Positions 1 through 10,085 are shown, counted from the stretch's first letter. The stretch: DNA of 64,000 nt from Carettochelys insculpta (GCF_033958435.1 NC_134144.1:10658010-10722009); one strand, 5' to 3'. Notes: generated by a model not told the origin, from the sequence alone. Made by a program: numbers and translations.

Positions 1-1916
1 TACATGCACTTGGACCAGGTTAGTGCCTGTACATGCTAGCAGCAGTAGCCAAGGCTGGGTGAGAATTTTCAACTCAATAGCCATATGGATCCCGTACTTC
101 AGAGGCAAAGTAATCATGACCTAAAAAAGGCCAAGCAGTAGAGTACTGCAAATTAAAGCATGATTATCTCTTAGAAGGTTAGGTATTGTTTAGATGTGCA
201 GCTTAGAAGATGGATGAGCAACACATGCCCATGATTTTAATCCCTTGGGATAAAATCATGGTCCCAGCGAAGTCACTGACAAAACTCTAATTGGCTTCAT
301 TAAGGTCAGGATTTCACAGCAGAGTACTTTAAGTACTGATTTTTGTTACTTATTCTATTGTTTTATAACTGATATCCCACTCATATCTCTTTTGTGTTCT
401 AGTTAAGTGCTTTACAGAAACTTACGGTCCGCTGTGGAAAGCCTCTCAGCAATTCAGACTTTCTAGAATAAAAAAAACTGTGTTCTTGTTACATCTTTCC
501 ATTGTATCATCAGAAGCTTTTTATTAGATTCAGTCTAACATTTAAATGCGATTCAACAGTGAAAGAAATGTTCTCTAACAACTCTGAAGGTTACCTTCTG
601 TGGGAATTCCTTTTAGATAATGCCAACATCCCTATTGCTCTTCTCATTCATGCAGTGTCTTCGGTTCCAGCAGCTTCCATCTGCTGGTTCTGTCCTCACT
701 CCCCAAGACATGTGGCTCTAAAGGACTGTGAAGAGAAAAATGGTGGGGCAGAGGTTCAGGGCAAGAGTAGGCTGAAAGCAGCTTCTTCCCTGTTCACAGA
801 GGACACTCTGGATGGGATGCTCTTTGCTTTTGTGGGGGATTAAAGAAATACTAAGAGCTGTGCTTGACTGGGGGGATACATTGGGGGTGGAAGAAAAGGC
901 TCCCATCCTTTAAGGACCCCTCTGAATGGCGGTTTGATTAAATGGTTTCTAATTGAACTTTTAAAAATAAATACATGGTTTAAGTTTGCACACATTTATT
1001 TACGTGATAAACTTTGCCAGAATTCTTAGGCTAATTCAGTGCAGTTTGGTCAGAGTTTGATGGCCTAAGGAAAGTCTGCTCTATAGCACGCAGATTACTA
1101 GAGCCCTGCAAATCCATGGAGATCTGCTTTATAGGCGCATGTATCCACATCAGTGGATGCAGGTGTGGACACTATTATTGTGTCTGTGCAGGGCTCTATA
1201 AATTACTTGTGAAATTAGAAGAGAATGAAAAATTAAATTTGGAAGTAATCTGGCAAAATTACGAGATTGAAGCAGTGATTATAGATCTCTGTTAAGTGTA
1301 GGAACAATGTCTCCGAATACTTCAAGCTAGCTTTAGGGAGCAATATAATTTCCTACAATTATTTTTCTCAGCTTTGTGATCTAGCTTAAAATAGCTGACA
1401 AAGCTCTAGGTGTAATGGCTGCAGGGTAATAGCTGGGAATGTCTGCAGAGAACCACTGATCTGCATCAAAACTAGTGTACATAGAAGGCAAAATTCACTC
1501 CGTGCAAAGGACAGGCCCTACTTTGAGGGCTCACATCAGAGTTTTACATTGCATAGACCTTGTGCAAGCCTTCTACCTGTGAGGTGAATTTCATTTACAA
1601 ACAAGTGTAACTCTGGGTTCTATCATTTAATATTTACATTGCAAGCCTAGAGTCTCTGATCAGATTCAGGACTTTGTCGTGTCAGATGCTGTAAGCAAAC
1701 AACAGCTATTACGCCAGTGTCACCCTTGTCTTTGTTCGTCTCTCCTATATCCAGCTCTACAAAGTAAATAACTGCATGGATTTGAACTGTAAACCACACA
1801 CCTGTATCTGGTGTGTTGTGGTCACTTTTGTCATGTTTAGTGTTAGTTATGCCATGATATCTGCTAGTGGTGGGTTTCTTTTATTAACTCCATCTTGTAA
1901 TGTGTTCTTATTTCAG
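1..1916 (+). other. INO80D: INO80D intron, 3' part (incomplete)
   Basis: This is sequence upstream of the first recognisable coding exon. It ends in a normal acceptor, a T-rich tract followed by TTTCAG at 1911-1916. The exon after it starts with the third base of a codon, so the intron interrupts the codon after its second base (phase 2). I looked for the preceding part of INO80D (the Arg/Lys-rich helical segment before the zinc module) and did not find it, so the upstream exons lie outside the window. Apart from a short fold-back repeat at 1100-1197 I see nothing functional here. Confidence 0.75.
1100..1197. repeat. Short inverted-repeat element (MITE fragment)
   Basis: The segment starts with AGAGCCCTGCA and ends with TGCAGGGCTCT, its reverse complement. 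Between them are several imperfect copies of an ATCCACATC/GTGGATGC-like motif. I know similar short elements framed by AGAGCCCTGCA from turtle genomes. No clear target duplication could be read. Confidence 0.5.
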
Positions 1917-2020
1917 CACAAGCCAAGCCAAGCCGAGAGATGCAGAACCATGTAGTGGCACTGTGAAGGGTGAAAAGTGCACTAACAAAGCCCTTCCATT
2001 CACCAGGCATTGTTTTCAGC
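1917..2020 (+). CDS. INO80D: INO80D coding exon: first half of the C3H zinc module
   Basis: INO80D is an accessory subunit of the INO80 ATP-dependent chromatin-remodelling complex and acts in the nucleus. The exon encodes a short polar stretch, then a segment with C-S-G-T-V-K-G-E-K-C followed by N-K-A-L-P-F and H-C-F-Q. This is the first Cys/His cluster of the zf-C3Hc3H 'potential DNA-binding domain' shared by INO80D and KANSL2. The acceptor is TTTCAG. The exon holds one base completing a split codon, 34 full codons, and the first C of the His codon finished by the next exon. The donor is unusual: the exon ends in C and the intron begins GTATCCTCTT, which resembles a U12-type rather than a U2-type donor. 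Reading past the donor soon meets a stop, confirming the boundary. Confidence 0.93.
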
Positions 2021-2756
2021 GTATCCTCTTAGCTCCTTCCAGTGCTCATTGCGGAAGGAAATACCCTTGATAAAGTTTCAGTCTTTAGAGTGACAGATCA
2101 TTTTGTACCGGAAATAGCTACTTGCAAATGTAATTTGAACTGCTGTGTGTCTGCATGCTGGCAAGTATCCAGGGCAGTGGGATGTGCTCTGTTTACCATA
2201 GGCAGAACAGACCCACAGGTCAATTTGCTGGTATCTGCTGTAGCAACATGGTTACACTCCTGCTCAGCTCAGCCTGGTGCCTGCCAGCAGCTTTACAGGT
2301 GATCTCATTCTTTTTGATGGGAAGGTGTGCTCTGGACTGCTCTTGTACAGTTAAATGTGGCTTTCCATAGACTTATCGGGAAGCTCTTATGTGAGTCAGT
2401 TCTGGGTGAAGAAACTAAGAATACTGTGTAGTAAAGTGGTAGCCTAGAGTGAATGAATGGTGAAGGTTCATCAATGAAGGGTGTATTGCTAATGGAGGTG
2501 GTGAGGAGGAAGGAATGAGATGTCCCTGGGATACAACCCTGGCTTAGGAAGATGAATGTATGGGATTTCAGGAAAACCTTAGAAATATGATCTGCAGAGG
2601 TGTAAGATTGTCCTCAAAAAAGCAGAAAAAACCTCGTAAGCTTCAAAACCATCTTCCATGTCTGTACCTGCAGTTAGACAGGCTGATTATTATCATGATT
2701 TGTTATGACTATTTAAAGTGCTGTCTTACCTCACAAGGCCCATTTGCATCTTCTTA

Positions 2757-2862
2757 GGGAAAATTGTAGAACCCCCATCACTGGAGGTTTTTGAGAGCAG
2801 GGGGGATAAACACCTGTCTGGTTTACTTGGTCCTGCCTCAGCACCTGGAGTTGGATTTGGTG
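2757..2862 (+). mobile_element. CR1 LINE fragment
   Basis: The sequence resembles the coding end of CR1-type non-LTR retrotransposons: the 'cactggaggtttttgagagcag' type segment, then 'aaacacctgtctgg', then a 'ggtcctgcctcagca' stretch. All run in the sense orientation on the + strand. It is heavily truncated and not functional. Confidence 0.6.
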
Positions 2863-4464
2863 ACCTGTCATGGTCCCTCCCAGCCCTGTGCATCTGTGGC
2901 GATTTTGTTCACTTTGCATTCTACAGCTCCGTGCATGCAGTGATGATGATGCTAGCAGCAGTTAGACTATGAGCTACTCTGGGCAGAAGGAAGACTGCTA
3001 ACATTATTTGAAAGAGGGGGAAAAAAGTCCCCCCTGTGAAATACATATATGACTTGCAGTAAAGTCTGAAAACGCAAATTTCAATTTAGATTTATTTGAC
3101 CTTTCCTTTCCTCTGCTTTCAGAGGACCAGGAAGGATCTTTAAAACTTTTTGTGTTCGCGAGATAGGAAGGTGAATGACAAGAATGTAGGTTAAAGGGTG
3201 GAATTAAAAAATTTTTCTTTTTAATGTTTTAATAGCAACAGTTAGTGGGAAAAAGTCCTGTTGACTAAAGTGCTCCAAACTGACGCTACTAATTAAGAGT
3301 CTCCAGGAGAGTAGTAGAGGACCATTTTTGGTCAGGGGCCCATGACTCTCAGATAGATCAGGCGGAGGCCACACACAAGCAAAACCAACAAACCCTCACT
3401 TTTTCAAGTGCTTGCTCATATCTATTCAAGTTAGGCATGTACATGCTGCATGCACGACATTCAGAAAGTTTTACTCTAGCTGCTACCTCTTAGGTCAGCT
3501 GTGGAGCCCAGGAGTGGTGCCCCTGTGGAGCTCTAGGTATCATACTGCTTACCGGACCACCCCTCATTTCCTTCTTAGGTCTCTGTGGCAGAGTACTCTG
3601 CCAGCTCTTTGTTGTATAAATAGTTGTTAATAGTTCTCTTAGAGCAGTTTGTAGTTAGTTAGTTAGGCAGTCAGCTGTGAAGAAGGGTCTCCCTGTGTCC
3701 TCTCTGTGGATTGGAGCGTGAAGAAATCCCAGTGCTTCAAGCAGCCCGGCTCCTGCTTGGAGTCTATGCCAGGGAGCGATCCCCACAACTCCTGCCCTTA
3801 TTGTTTGGTGGAAGCTAATCAGGCTAAGTGCTGAATTTGTAAGGCTTTAAGCCCTGTACTTGCAAGGAGTGTGACTTCATCTCTGTCAGCTCCTCATGGA
3901 GTCGGCACTTCAACTTCTGCTGCAGGAGCCTCCACCAGGTTCTTCGCCAGGCAGTGCTCCATCTTCTACTCCAAGCCCAGCACCAAAGAGAGACTGCTCA
4001 GTCCCCGTAGTCCCCAAAGCCTCCAGCCCAGCACAGCTTCCACTCTCCAGCACTGGCCTTGAAGATGTCTTAAGTCATTGGCACCGATTATGTCGGCCCT
4101 GGTGCCCTCAGTGCAGGTGACACCCAAAAGCTCCATTGCCCATGACTCTGATACGTCAGAATTCCACTCACTGAGCCCAGTTCTCCTCAGCTCACAAAGA
4201 GGAGAGCTGGTTCTGGTTGGCCCTTCATCCATACTGGACGTACCAGGCAGCGTGGGAACTTATCGAGATGGTGCACTCCCCAGCACAGACTGAGGCCTCT
4301 GTTCCTCGGCATGTCTCCTGGGATGGGGTGGGCGGACCCATTAGCACAAGCTTGCCCCAAGTACTTGTCCACTTTGAGTCCCGGCACTGCTTGGAGTCTG
4401 ACTCAGTTGTTTTGTGGCACTGGGAGCTGGGAGCTGGAGAAGTGAGCAGCATCAGCAGCGGGAC

Positions 4465-4578
4465 CTGCAAATGGTTCTTTAAAAAGCCACATGTGGCTCG
4501 GAGCTGCCCAACCAGCAACCCTTAGAAAACCTAATGGTAACCCATGTTTAGGTGCTAACCATAGGTTGGGGATCCCTG
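4465..4578. mobile_element. hAT-type DNA transposon end fragment
   Basis: It contains a stretch with 'aaaaagccacatgtggctc' and ends 'ggttggggatccctg', matching the right end of hAT elements whose ends read CAGGG...CCCTG. The left end is not identifiable. It lies inside the DIRS remnant. Confidence 0.4.
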
Positions 4579-4813
4579 CTGTATATGAATGTGCTACAAC
4601 CTTGCTAATATTCTAGCATATTCTATGTGAGCTCAGATCTCTTCAACTGCCTTCCTGACTCACGTGCCTCTCCAGGAAATCTGTCGAGCTGTGACGTGGC
4701 CCTCTGTATGCATTTTTACACTGCACTATGCTATCATGCAGCAGTCTAGATGGGACACGTCCTTCGGGGCTGCCATCCTTGAGTCAGTCGCATGTTGACT
4801 CCAACCACTTCTC

Positions 4814-5524
4814 AGCCGTGTCTACACGTGCATGCTACTTCGAAGTAGCAGCACTAACTTCGAAATACCGCCTGTCACGGCTACACGCGTCGGGCGCTAT
4901 TTCGAAGTTAACTTTGACGTTAGGCGGCGAGACGTCGAAGTCGCTATCCTCATCAGGAGATGGGGATAGCGCCCTACTTCGACGTTCAACGTTGAAGTAG
5001 GGACCGTGTAGTCATTGCGCGTCCCGCAACTTCGAAATAGCGGGGTCCGCCATGGCGGCCATCAGCTGAGTGGTTGAGAGACGCTCTCTCTCCAGCCCCT
5101 GCGGGGCTCTATGGTCACCGTGGGCAGCAGCCCTTAGCCCAGGGCTTTTGGCTGCTGCTGCAGCAGCTGGGGATCCATGCTGCAGGCACAGGGTCTGCAA
5201 CCAGTTGTCGGCTCTGTGTATCTTGTGTTGTTTAGTGCAACTGTGTCTGGGAGGGGCCCTTTAAGGGAGCGGCTTGCTGTTGAGTCCGCCCTGTGACCTT
5301 GTCTGCAGCTGTGCCTGGCACCCTTATTTCGATGTGTGCTACTTTGACGTGTAGACGTTCCCTCGCAGCGCCTATTTCGATGTGGTTCTGCGCAGCGTCG
5401 AAGTTGAACATCGACGTTGCCAGCCCTGGAAGACGTGTAGACGTTATTCATCGAAATTGCCTATTTCGATGTTGCTACATCGAAATAAGCTATTTCGATG
5501 TAGGCTTCACGTGTAGACGTAGCC
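4814..5524. mobile_element. TIR DNA transposon, non-autonomous, copy 1
   Basis: The element begins AGCCGTGTCTACACGTG and ends CACGTGTAGACGTAGCC, an imperfect terminal inverted repeat. The trinucleotide CTC at 4811-4813 is repeated at 5525-5527, giving a perfect 3-bp target duplication. The left part carries many TTCGAAGT/ACTTCGAC inverted motifs. The middle is a GC-richer segment without transposase, and the right part repeats TATTTCGATG motifs. It aligns nearly base for base with copy 2 at 10141-10797. The 3-bp duplication points to a PIF/Harbinger-like superfamily, though the trinucleotide is not the usual TWA. Open frames in it are by-products of the repeat. Confidence 0.8.
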
Positions 5525-6402
5525 CTCCTGCATTTGGCTTGTGATTCACCTAACTTGAATAGACATGAGCAACATTCAAAGAATAAAAAATGGTTACTCA
5601 CTGTTGAAACTGTTGTTGTTCTTTGAAATGTGTTGCTCATATCTGTTCAGTACCCATCCTCCTCCATTGTCAGAGTAGCCAGCAAGAAGGAAATGAGGGC
5701 TGGTCAGGTCTGCAGGATCATAGATAGGGGTCCACGCCAGTTATGGGGGCTATGGGGGTTCCATAGCTGACCGGAGGGGTAGCAGCTAGGGTAGAACTTT
5801 CCAACAGCCGTGTGTGCAGCACGCTCACCTAACTCAAATAGATACAAGCAATACAGCTTGAAAAACAACAAAGTCGAGTAACCGTTTTTACTCATCTGCC
5901 CCCGAATGAGAGGCAAAATGAAAAACAAAACCCCTCACTCACACTTTACTTAGCTCGTGACCCCCACCCCCACCCAGGTGGGGTTAGCTGGCCTTCATGC
6001 TCCAGCCCTGCAGTGGGGCTCCAAGCCTCAGGGCTTCCAGCCTGCCCCACGGAGAATTGGTGTGAGCTGGATCAAATTAACCCTGGGGCCAGATCCAGCT
6101 TGTGAGCGGTAGGTTCACCCACCCCTGCCCTGGGAAAGAGACTTTCTAAGAATGCATCAGCAAAATAGCTGCACCAGTGAACCCATCATAACAAATGATA
6201 AAATCCTGAGCGATTCTGCATGAATGCAAGTTTTTACTTGAAATGTTGGGTTTAAGCTTTGCCTACTTCCAGCTTGAACAGCCAAGTTAAGATACTTATT
6301 AAAATCCGCATTTTGATGGACTGAGACTTCAGTGCCTTGATTTTGATTATATTGGCATTTCTCTACTGCCTGGTGTGTTATTCCTGACACAGAAACACAC
6401 AG

Positions 6403-6536
6403 ATATCCTATTGAACCGTTCTCAGCAGCTCTTCTCCAGTTGCACAGCCAAGTTTGCGGACGGGCAGCAGTGCTCTGTGCCAGTTTTTGACATTACGCAT
6501 CAGACGCCTCTGTGTGAAGAACATGCCAAAAAGATG
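6403..6536 (+). CDS. INO80D: INO80D coding exon: second half of the C3H zinc module
   Basis: With the C carried over from 2020, this exon gives exactly 45 codons starting H-I-L-L-N and ending A-K-K-M. It holds the second Cys/His cluster of the zf-C3Hc3H domain: C-T-A-K-F-A-D-G-Q-Q-C, then the last cysteine and histidine in P-L-C-E-E-H. Together with the previous exon it rebuilds the paired zinc-binding unit thought to mediate nucleic-acid or complex contacts. The donor is a canonical GTAAGT at 6537. The acceptor ACACAG lacks a pyrimidine tract, which fits the U12-type reading of the upstream intron. An upstream in-frame ATG at 6375 is intronic and not the start. The reading frame passes to the next exon in phase 0. 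Confidence 0.95.
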
Positions 6537-7911
6537 GTAAGTACAAGCCACAGCTGTAGCTATTTCCACAAACTGGAGCCATCAGGCCTGGGTTGATCGA
6601 CTTGTGTGCCGTTTTACAAAAAAAATGATAGCCCGCAGGATGTAAGGTAGCTTGACATAATGTTTTTTGCGGTGGGGAAGGGGAAATACTGAAAACGAAA
6701 ATAGACCCAGCTTTCCCATAAAATCATCGATACTTAGCCTGAAGGTGTCCAAGTGTGCCCTTGATTTGGCAGTAGCTATGGCTCTGCAGCATGGTATATT
6801 CTGGAGCACTATAACAGATTGGGAACTAGTGGAACGCGAGACACCGTCCTCTGTTATCTGGTCTCCACGTTCTTTCTCCCAAAGCAATCATTCTATGTGC
6901 CTGCTGCCTCTTTAGCCCCTGACGCTTCGTTTTTTTCAAAGGTATTTTTGGGTCCCCTTAACTCTGAGGTTCCCTTCATGTTTTATTGGTGTTACACAGA
7001 CCCTTAAAAGTTTTAATCCAGGTTTTGTTTTTGTTCTTCCTCTCTCTCCAGGTAATCCTCAGTGTCCTTATCAAAGACCTGAAGATTGTCCCCCCCATTT
7101 TTCCTTTGCTTGGCACATCAAAGCCCTGTGTCACAACCATCATAATCAAAATCGAAGACTGAATCCGACTTACTTCAGAGCCAGTTAAATGGCACTCATT
7201 TTGTAATTAGCCATTGGGCTGCTCTTCAGGAGTAAAAGCAAGGCCCTGCAGCGGTGCACCTACCTCCCCTGCCAATTCTCAGTCCTGCAGCACTTACTGT
7301 GTCTCATCAGTGCTCTCGGGTCTTTGCAGCAATGGGAACGTGACTAGAACACTGGTTTACACCTAGCTGCACAAATCCTTGCCACCAGGTCACCCCTATA
7401 TTGTTCATTCTTTTGATACTTGCCTGGGGCGTTCCAAACCTTTTTTATTTTGACGTTTATATACATAAAACTGTGGTTCTACTCTGACACAGTCATTAAA
7501 AATGACACTGTGGGCTTCCGTATTTTCAGTATCTCGGTGATGCCAGTAGCATGAGATTTTTTTTTTTTTCTGACTGCCAGTTCTGCAAACCTGATCTGAG
7601 AATTATGCTGAGTTCATTCTTTCTTGCTCCTGATTACCAGTAATGGACACCCCATATTATGCCCTTGATTAAATCTGAAACCTCCAAAGAGGTTGCAAAG
7701 GTATAACTAAAGATGTAATGTACATGCTCGTTATTCTCAATGATGGTGCAGGAGGAGGAAAGAAAGCAACTTGGCTTTCATAGCTGTGCTTGGATTTGCA
7801 GGCTGGCAGTTAGAAAGACTCATTTCACTCACTTGTGTTTGGGAATGGCAAAAAAATAAAGTTGCTTTTGGTCCTAATGTGTTCCCTCTTCCTTCATTCT
7901 TTCTCCGACAG

Positions 7912-8129
7912 GATAATTTCTTGAGAGGGGACAACTCCCGTAAAGTTCAGCACCAGCAGCAGAGGAAACCCAGGAAAAAAACAAAGCCACCTGCACTTAC
8001 CAAAAAACACAAGAAGAAGCGAAGGAGGGGGCCACGTAGGCCCCAGAAACCTATTCCTCCTGCAGTACCCCAAGGGAACCTCAGCATGCCCACCAGCATC
8101 TCACTGCCAGTGGAGATCTCCCATATACG
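7912..8129 (+). CDS. INO80D: INO80D coding exon: basic nuclear-localisation segment
   Basis: The exon opens D-N-F-L-R-G-D-N-S-R-K and runs through a Gln-rich patch into a strongly basic tract of Lys/Arg runs (H-K-K-K-R-R-R-G-P-R-R), then a proline-rich linker and S-L-P-V-E-I-S-H-I. It has 72 codons plus two bases of a split Arg codon. The basic tract is the likely nuclear localisation signal and possibly a DNA or histone contact. The acceptor is TCCGACAG and the donor is GTCAGT at 8130. Reading through the donor reaches a stop within about 12 codons. The joined codon CG/G and the following S-P-S-T-P confirm the splice. Confidence 0.95.
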
Positions 8130-8231
8130 GTCAGTGCCCAGAGTACCTCATACTGCGGTTGTTTGAGCTTTTTAGTTAAAAAAAAAAAATTAAATACAGT
8201 AAAAGGTGGCAGAGTCCGTATGGCGTACTAA

Positions 8232-8528
8232 AGCTATGTCTATGCTAAACCGGAAGACCAGCCCTCTCAGGGTTGATGTTCCAGGGTTCGATTTCATGCA
8301 TCTGATCAGGACAGGCGAAACTGACCTCTCGGGGTCACAGGTGACTCCTGTAATCCTCACTAGGCACAAGGCGTAAAGGAGGTCAATGGTAGAGTTTCTC
8401 CCATTGACCTTGTTCAGTAGGCATGTCCAAATAAGCCAAGCACAGATACGGCAATTCTAGCTACGTGATTGCCATAGATAGAATTGCGTATCTGCAGTCG
8501 ACTTATTTTGCCTGAAGTAGACATAGCC
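8232..8528 (+). mobile_element. TIR DNA element (MITE), family B, copy 1
   Basis: The left end AGCTATGTCTAT and right end GTAGACATAGCC are inverted. The inside includes 'gggttcgatttc', 'aggtcaatgg' and 'caattctagcta' blocks also found at 24013-24306 (reversed) and 57461-57727. No coding capacity is seen. It lies in the intron between exons 7912-8129 and 9928-10085. Confidence 0.7.
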
Positions 8529-8899
8529 ATCGTTTGGCTTAAATTAGATACAGACTAGGAAGAGTGAATGTGCCTTTTTCTTTTCCTCCCCCCTTATTTT
8601 GACCTTCCAAATACATTAGGTGTTTGAACGAGAATAAATATCTCCAGCTGTCTTTTCTCTGTCATTGCTGGAAGGAATAATTGGAAAATACTAATTTCAG
8701 ATCTCAACAAAAGTTTGCTTCAATAGTTAAAATATTTTGCTGCTGATTTGCAACTTAAAACTGTCATTAGTAGATTAAATTTAAGAATTTTAATTAAACT
8801 CGTCAAAATGCTTTCTTTCCACTTGTGATTTAAAAATGAAAGGCTGGAGGGCAGTGGGTGCGTTAAGTAATGCTGCAGTAGTGACAAATTAGGATTTAA

Positions 8900-9742
8900 G
8901 GGTAGGTCTACACAGCAAAGTTATTTTGAACTACAGCAGTTATTTCAAAATCACTATCCTAGCATCTGTATGCCACAATCAATATTTTGAAATAAGTTCA
9001 AAATAGGGACTGACTTATTTTGAAACTGGTAAACCTATTTTCATGAGAGCTATGTCTACCCTAGACCCTTCCTTTTGGAAGGGGCATGGTAACGAGTGAG
9101 CTCAGAAGATGCTAGTGAGGCACTGCCATGAATATGCAGCACCTCATTAGCATAATAGCAATGGTGCATGAATCGAAAGTGCTGCTTTTGAAACGCATGC
9201 TGCCTGTGTAGATGGGGGGCCTTTTGAAAGGACCCCCTGGACTTCGACAGCCCCTTCTTCCTAATACCAAATAGGTAGAGGGGGCTTTCAGAGTCCGGGG
9301 AGTTCTTTTGAAAGGTCTCCATCTAGACAGGCAGCATGTGTTTCAAAAGCGGTGCTTCCGATTTGCGCACTGCCGCCATTATGCTAAAGAAGTTCTGCAT
9401 ATTCATGACAGCACCTCGTTAGCATCTTCCAAACTCACTCATTACCATGCCCCTTCGAAAATGAAGGGGCTAGTGTAGACCTAGCTGAGGAACAGGACCT
9501 ATTTTGAAATGGGTGCTGTTAAGATTGGGTATGGCTTATTTTGAAATAGCCACTACTGTGCATCCAATGTCCCTATTTCAAAATAGTCTTTATATTTGTA
9601 GATGCCGTATTTCAAAATAGCTAATAGTTAATTCGAAATAGCTAATCTTTGTGTGTAGCAGTGTTATTTAGAAATGAGCTATTGTGGAATGGCTCTTCCA
9701 GAATGGCTTCCGTCGGAATAAGGTTGCTATGTAGACACACCC
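8900..9742. mobile_element. Harbinger-like MITE, hosting a nested element
   Basis: The ends read GGGTAGGTCTACACAGCAA and, reverse-complemented from the right, GGGTGTGTCTACATAGCAA. They are flanked by TAA at 8897-8899 and TAA at 9743-9745, a 3-bp TWA-type target duplication typical of PIF/Harbinger elements. The outer sequence is full of TATTTTGAAATA motifs. A second palindromic element (9048-9486) has inserted in it. Confidence 0.75.
9048..9486. mobile_element. Palindromic fold-back TIR element nested in the MITE
   Basis: The left arm begins AGCTATGTCTACC and the right arm ends GTGTAGACCTAGCT. The arms stay complementary for well over 100 bases, with shared 'ccccttcgaaa', 'ctcattaccatgcc' and 'atattcatg' blocks. 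GAG at 9045-9047 is repeated at 9487-9489, a candidate 3-bp target duplication. No coding content. Confidence 0.75.
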
Positions 9743-9749
9743 TAATAGT

Positions 9750-9894
9750 AACAGAGAGGAAGCCGTGCTAGTCTATACACTATCAAAACAAAAAGCAGTC
9801 AAGTAGCACTTTAAAGACTAGCAAAATAGTTTATTAGGTGAGCTTCCGTGGGACAGACCCACTTCTTCAGACCACAGCCAGACCAGAACAGACT
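9750..9894. mobile_element. Penelope-like element end (pLTR fragment) beside an exon
   Basis: The sequence matches the terminal repeat type of turtle Penelope-like elements: 'gaggaagccgtgctagtc', a CAAAACAAAAAGCAGTC stretch, 'ctttaaagactagc', then 'gagcttccgtgggacagac' and 'cacttcttcagaccac'. It is flanked by a perfect 9-bp direct repeat CCTAATAGT at 9741-9749 and 9895-9903. Only 24 bases separate the right-hand repeat from the start of the next coding exon. Confidence 0.7.
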
Positions 9895-9927
9895 CCTAAT
9901 AGTGTGACTGGAATGCTGTCTCTCCAG

Positions 9928-10085
9928 GAGCCCCTCCACACCGGACTTGAGTACAGATGAGCTGCCCGATGTCATCGCCAATGAAATCACAGACATTCCA
10001 CATGACTTGGAATTGAATCAAGAGGACTTTTCTGATGTTCTACCACGGCTGCCTGATGACTTGCAAGATTTTGATTTCTTTGAAG
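9928..10085 (+). CDS. INO80D: INO80D coding exon: acidic segment
   Basis: The first base completes the split Arg codon. The exon then encodes S-P-S-T-P and an acidic, Leu-rich stretch (D-E-L-P-D, E-I-T-D-I-P-H-D-L-E-L, L-P-D-D-L-Q-D-F-D-F-F-E) typical of INO80D. It has 52 full codons plus the first G of a Gly codon. The acceptor is GTCTCTCCAG and the donor is GTACAT at 10086. The segment is highly acidic with hydrophobic spacing, so an interaction or transactivation-like role is possible, but that is inference. Both flanks are crowded by transposons: a PLE end 24 bp upstream and a TIR element about 52 bp downstream. Confidence 0.95.

Larger units (their letters stand above)
3405..5850 (+). 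mobile_element. DIRS-type tyrosine-recombinase retrotransposon remnant
   Basis: The left end (about 3405-3590) and the right end (about 5660-5850) are inverted copies of each other. Both contain a CTCATATCTATTCAAGTTAGG-like core, a CTAGCTGCTACC core and a CCCTCATTTCCTTCTT core. Inverted terminal repeats are characteristic of DIRS elements. Just inside the left end, about 3700-3960 gives a degraded gag-like segment with D-P-H-N-S-C-P-Y-C-L followed by another Cys pair and a Leu-rich stretch. At 4672-4800 one frame reads E-I-C-R-A, T-W-P-S-V and L-H-Y-A, resembling the C-terminal end of the DIRS tyrosine recombinase. The reverse transcriptase and RNase H are missing, so the copy is deleted inside. 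A hAT end (about 4465-4578) and a TIR element (4814-5524) have inserted into it. Confidence 0.7.
2021..6402 (+). other. INO80D: INO80D intron, candidate U12-type
   Basis: This 4,382-bp phase-1 intron begins GTATCCTCTT, close to the minor-spliceosome donor consensus RTATCCTTT. Sixteen bases before the acceptor junction is a branch-like TTCCTGAC (6381-6388, candidate adenosine 6387). The bases between it and the AG at 6401-6402 are purine/CA-rich with no pyrimidine tract, as in U12 introns. The interior contains a CR1 fragment and a DIRS remnant interrupted by a TIR element. The rest (2021-2750, 2870-3400 and 5900-6380) shows no gene. A region near 5950-6120 may be a degraded hAT end. Confidence 0.7.

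Noticed and set aside
502..843. 113-codon frame in the first intron, checked as a possible upstream INO80D exon
   Set aside because: The translation does not resemble the N-terminal zinc region or the basic helical segment of INO80D, and the frame does not connect to exon 1917-2020.
1480..1600. Possible fold-back repeat ('aaaattcactccgtgcaaag' ... 'aggtgaatttcattt')
   Set aside because: The pairing is limited to short ends and no family blocks or duplications could be confirmed.
5134..5451. 105-codon minus-strand frame, with a near-identical 105-codon frame at 10407-10724
   Set aside because: The similarity comes from both lying in copies of the same non-autonomous TIR element. No transposase or other domain is visible.
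5950..6120. C-rich block before the zinc-module exon, considered as a regulatory element or hAT copy
   Set aside because: Only a terminus-like 'aggttcacccacccctg' is seen near 6110. No left end or duplication supports an element call.
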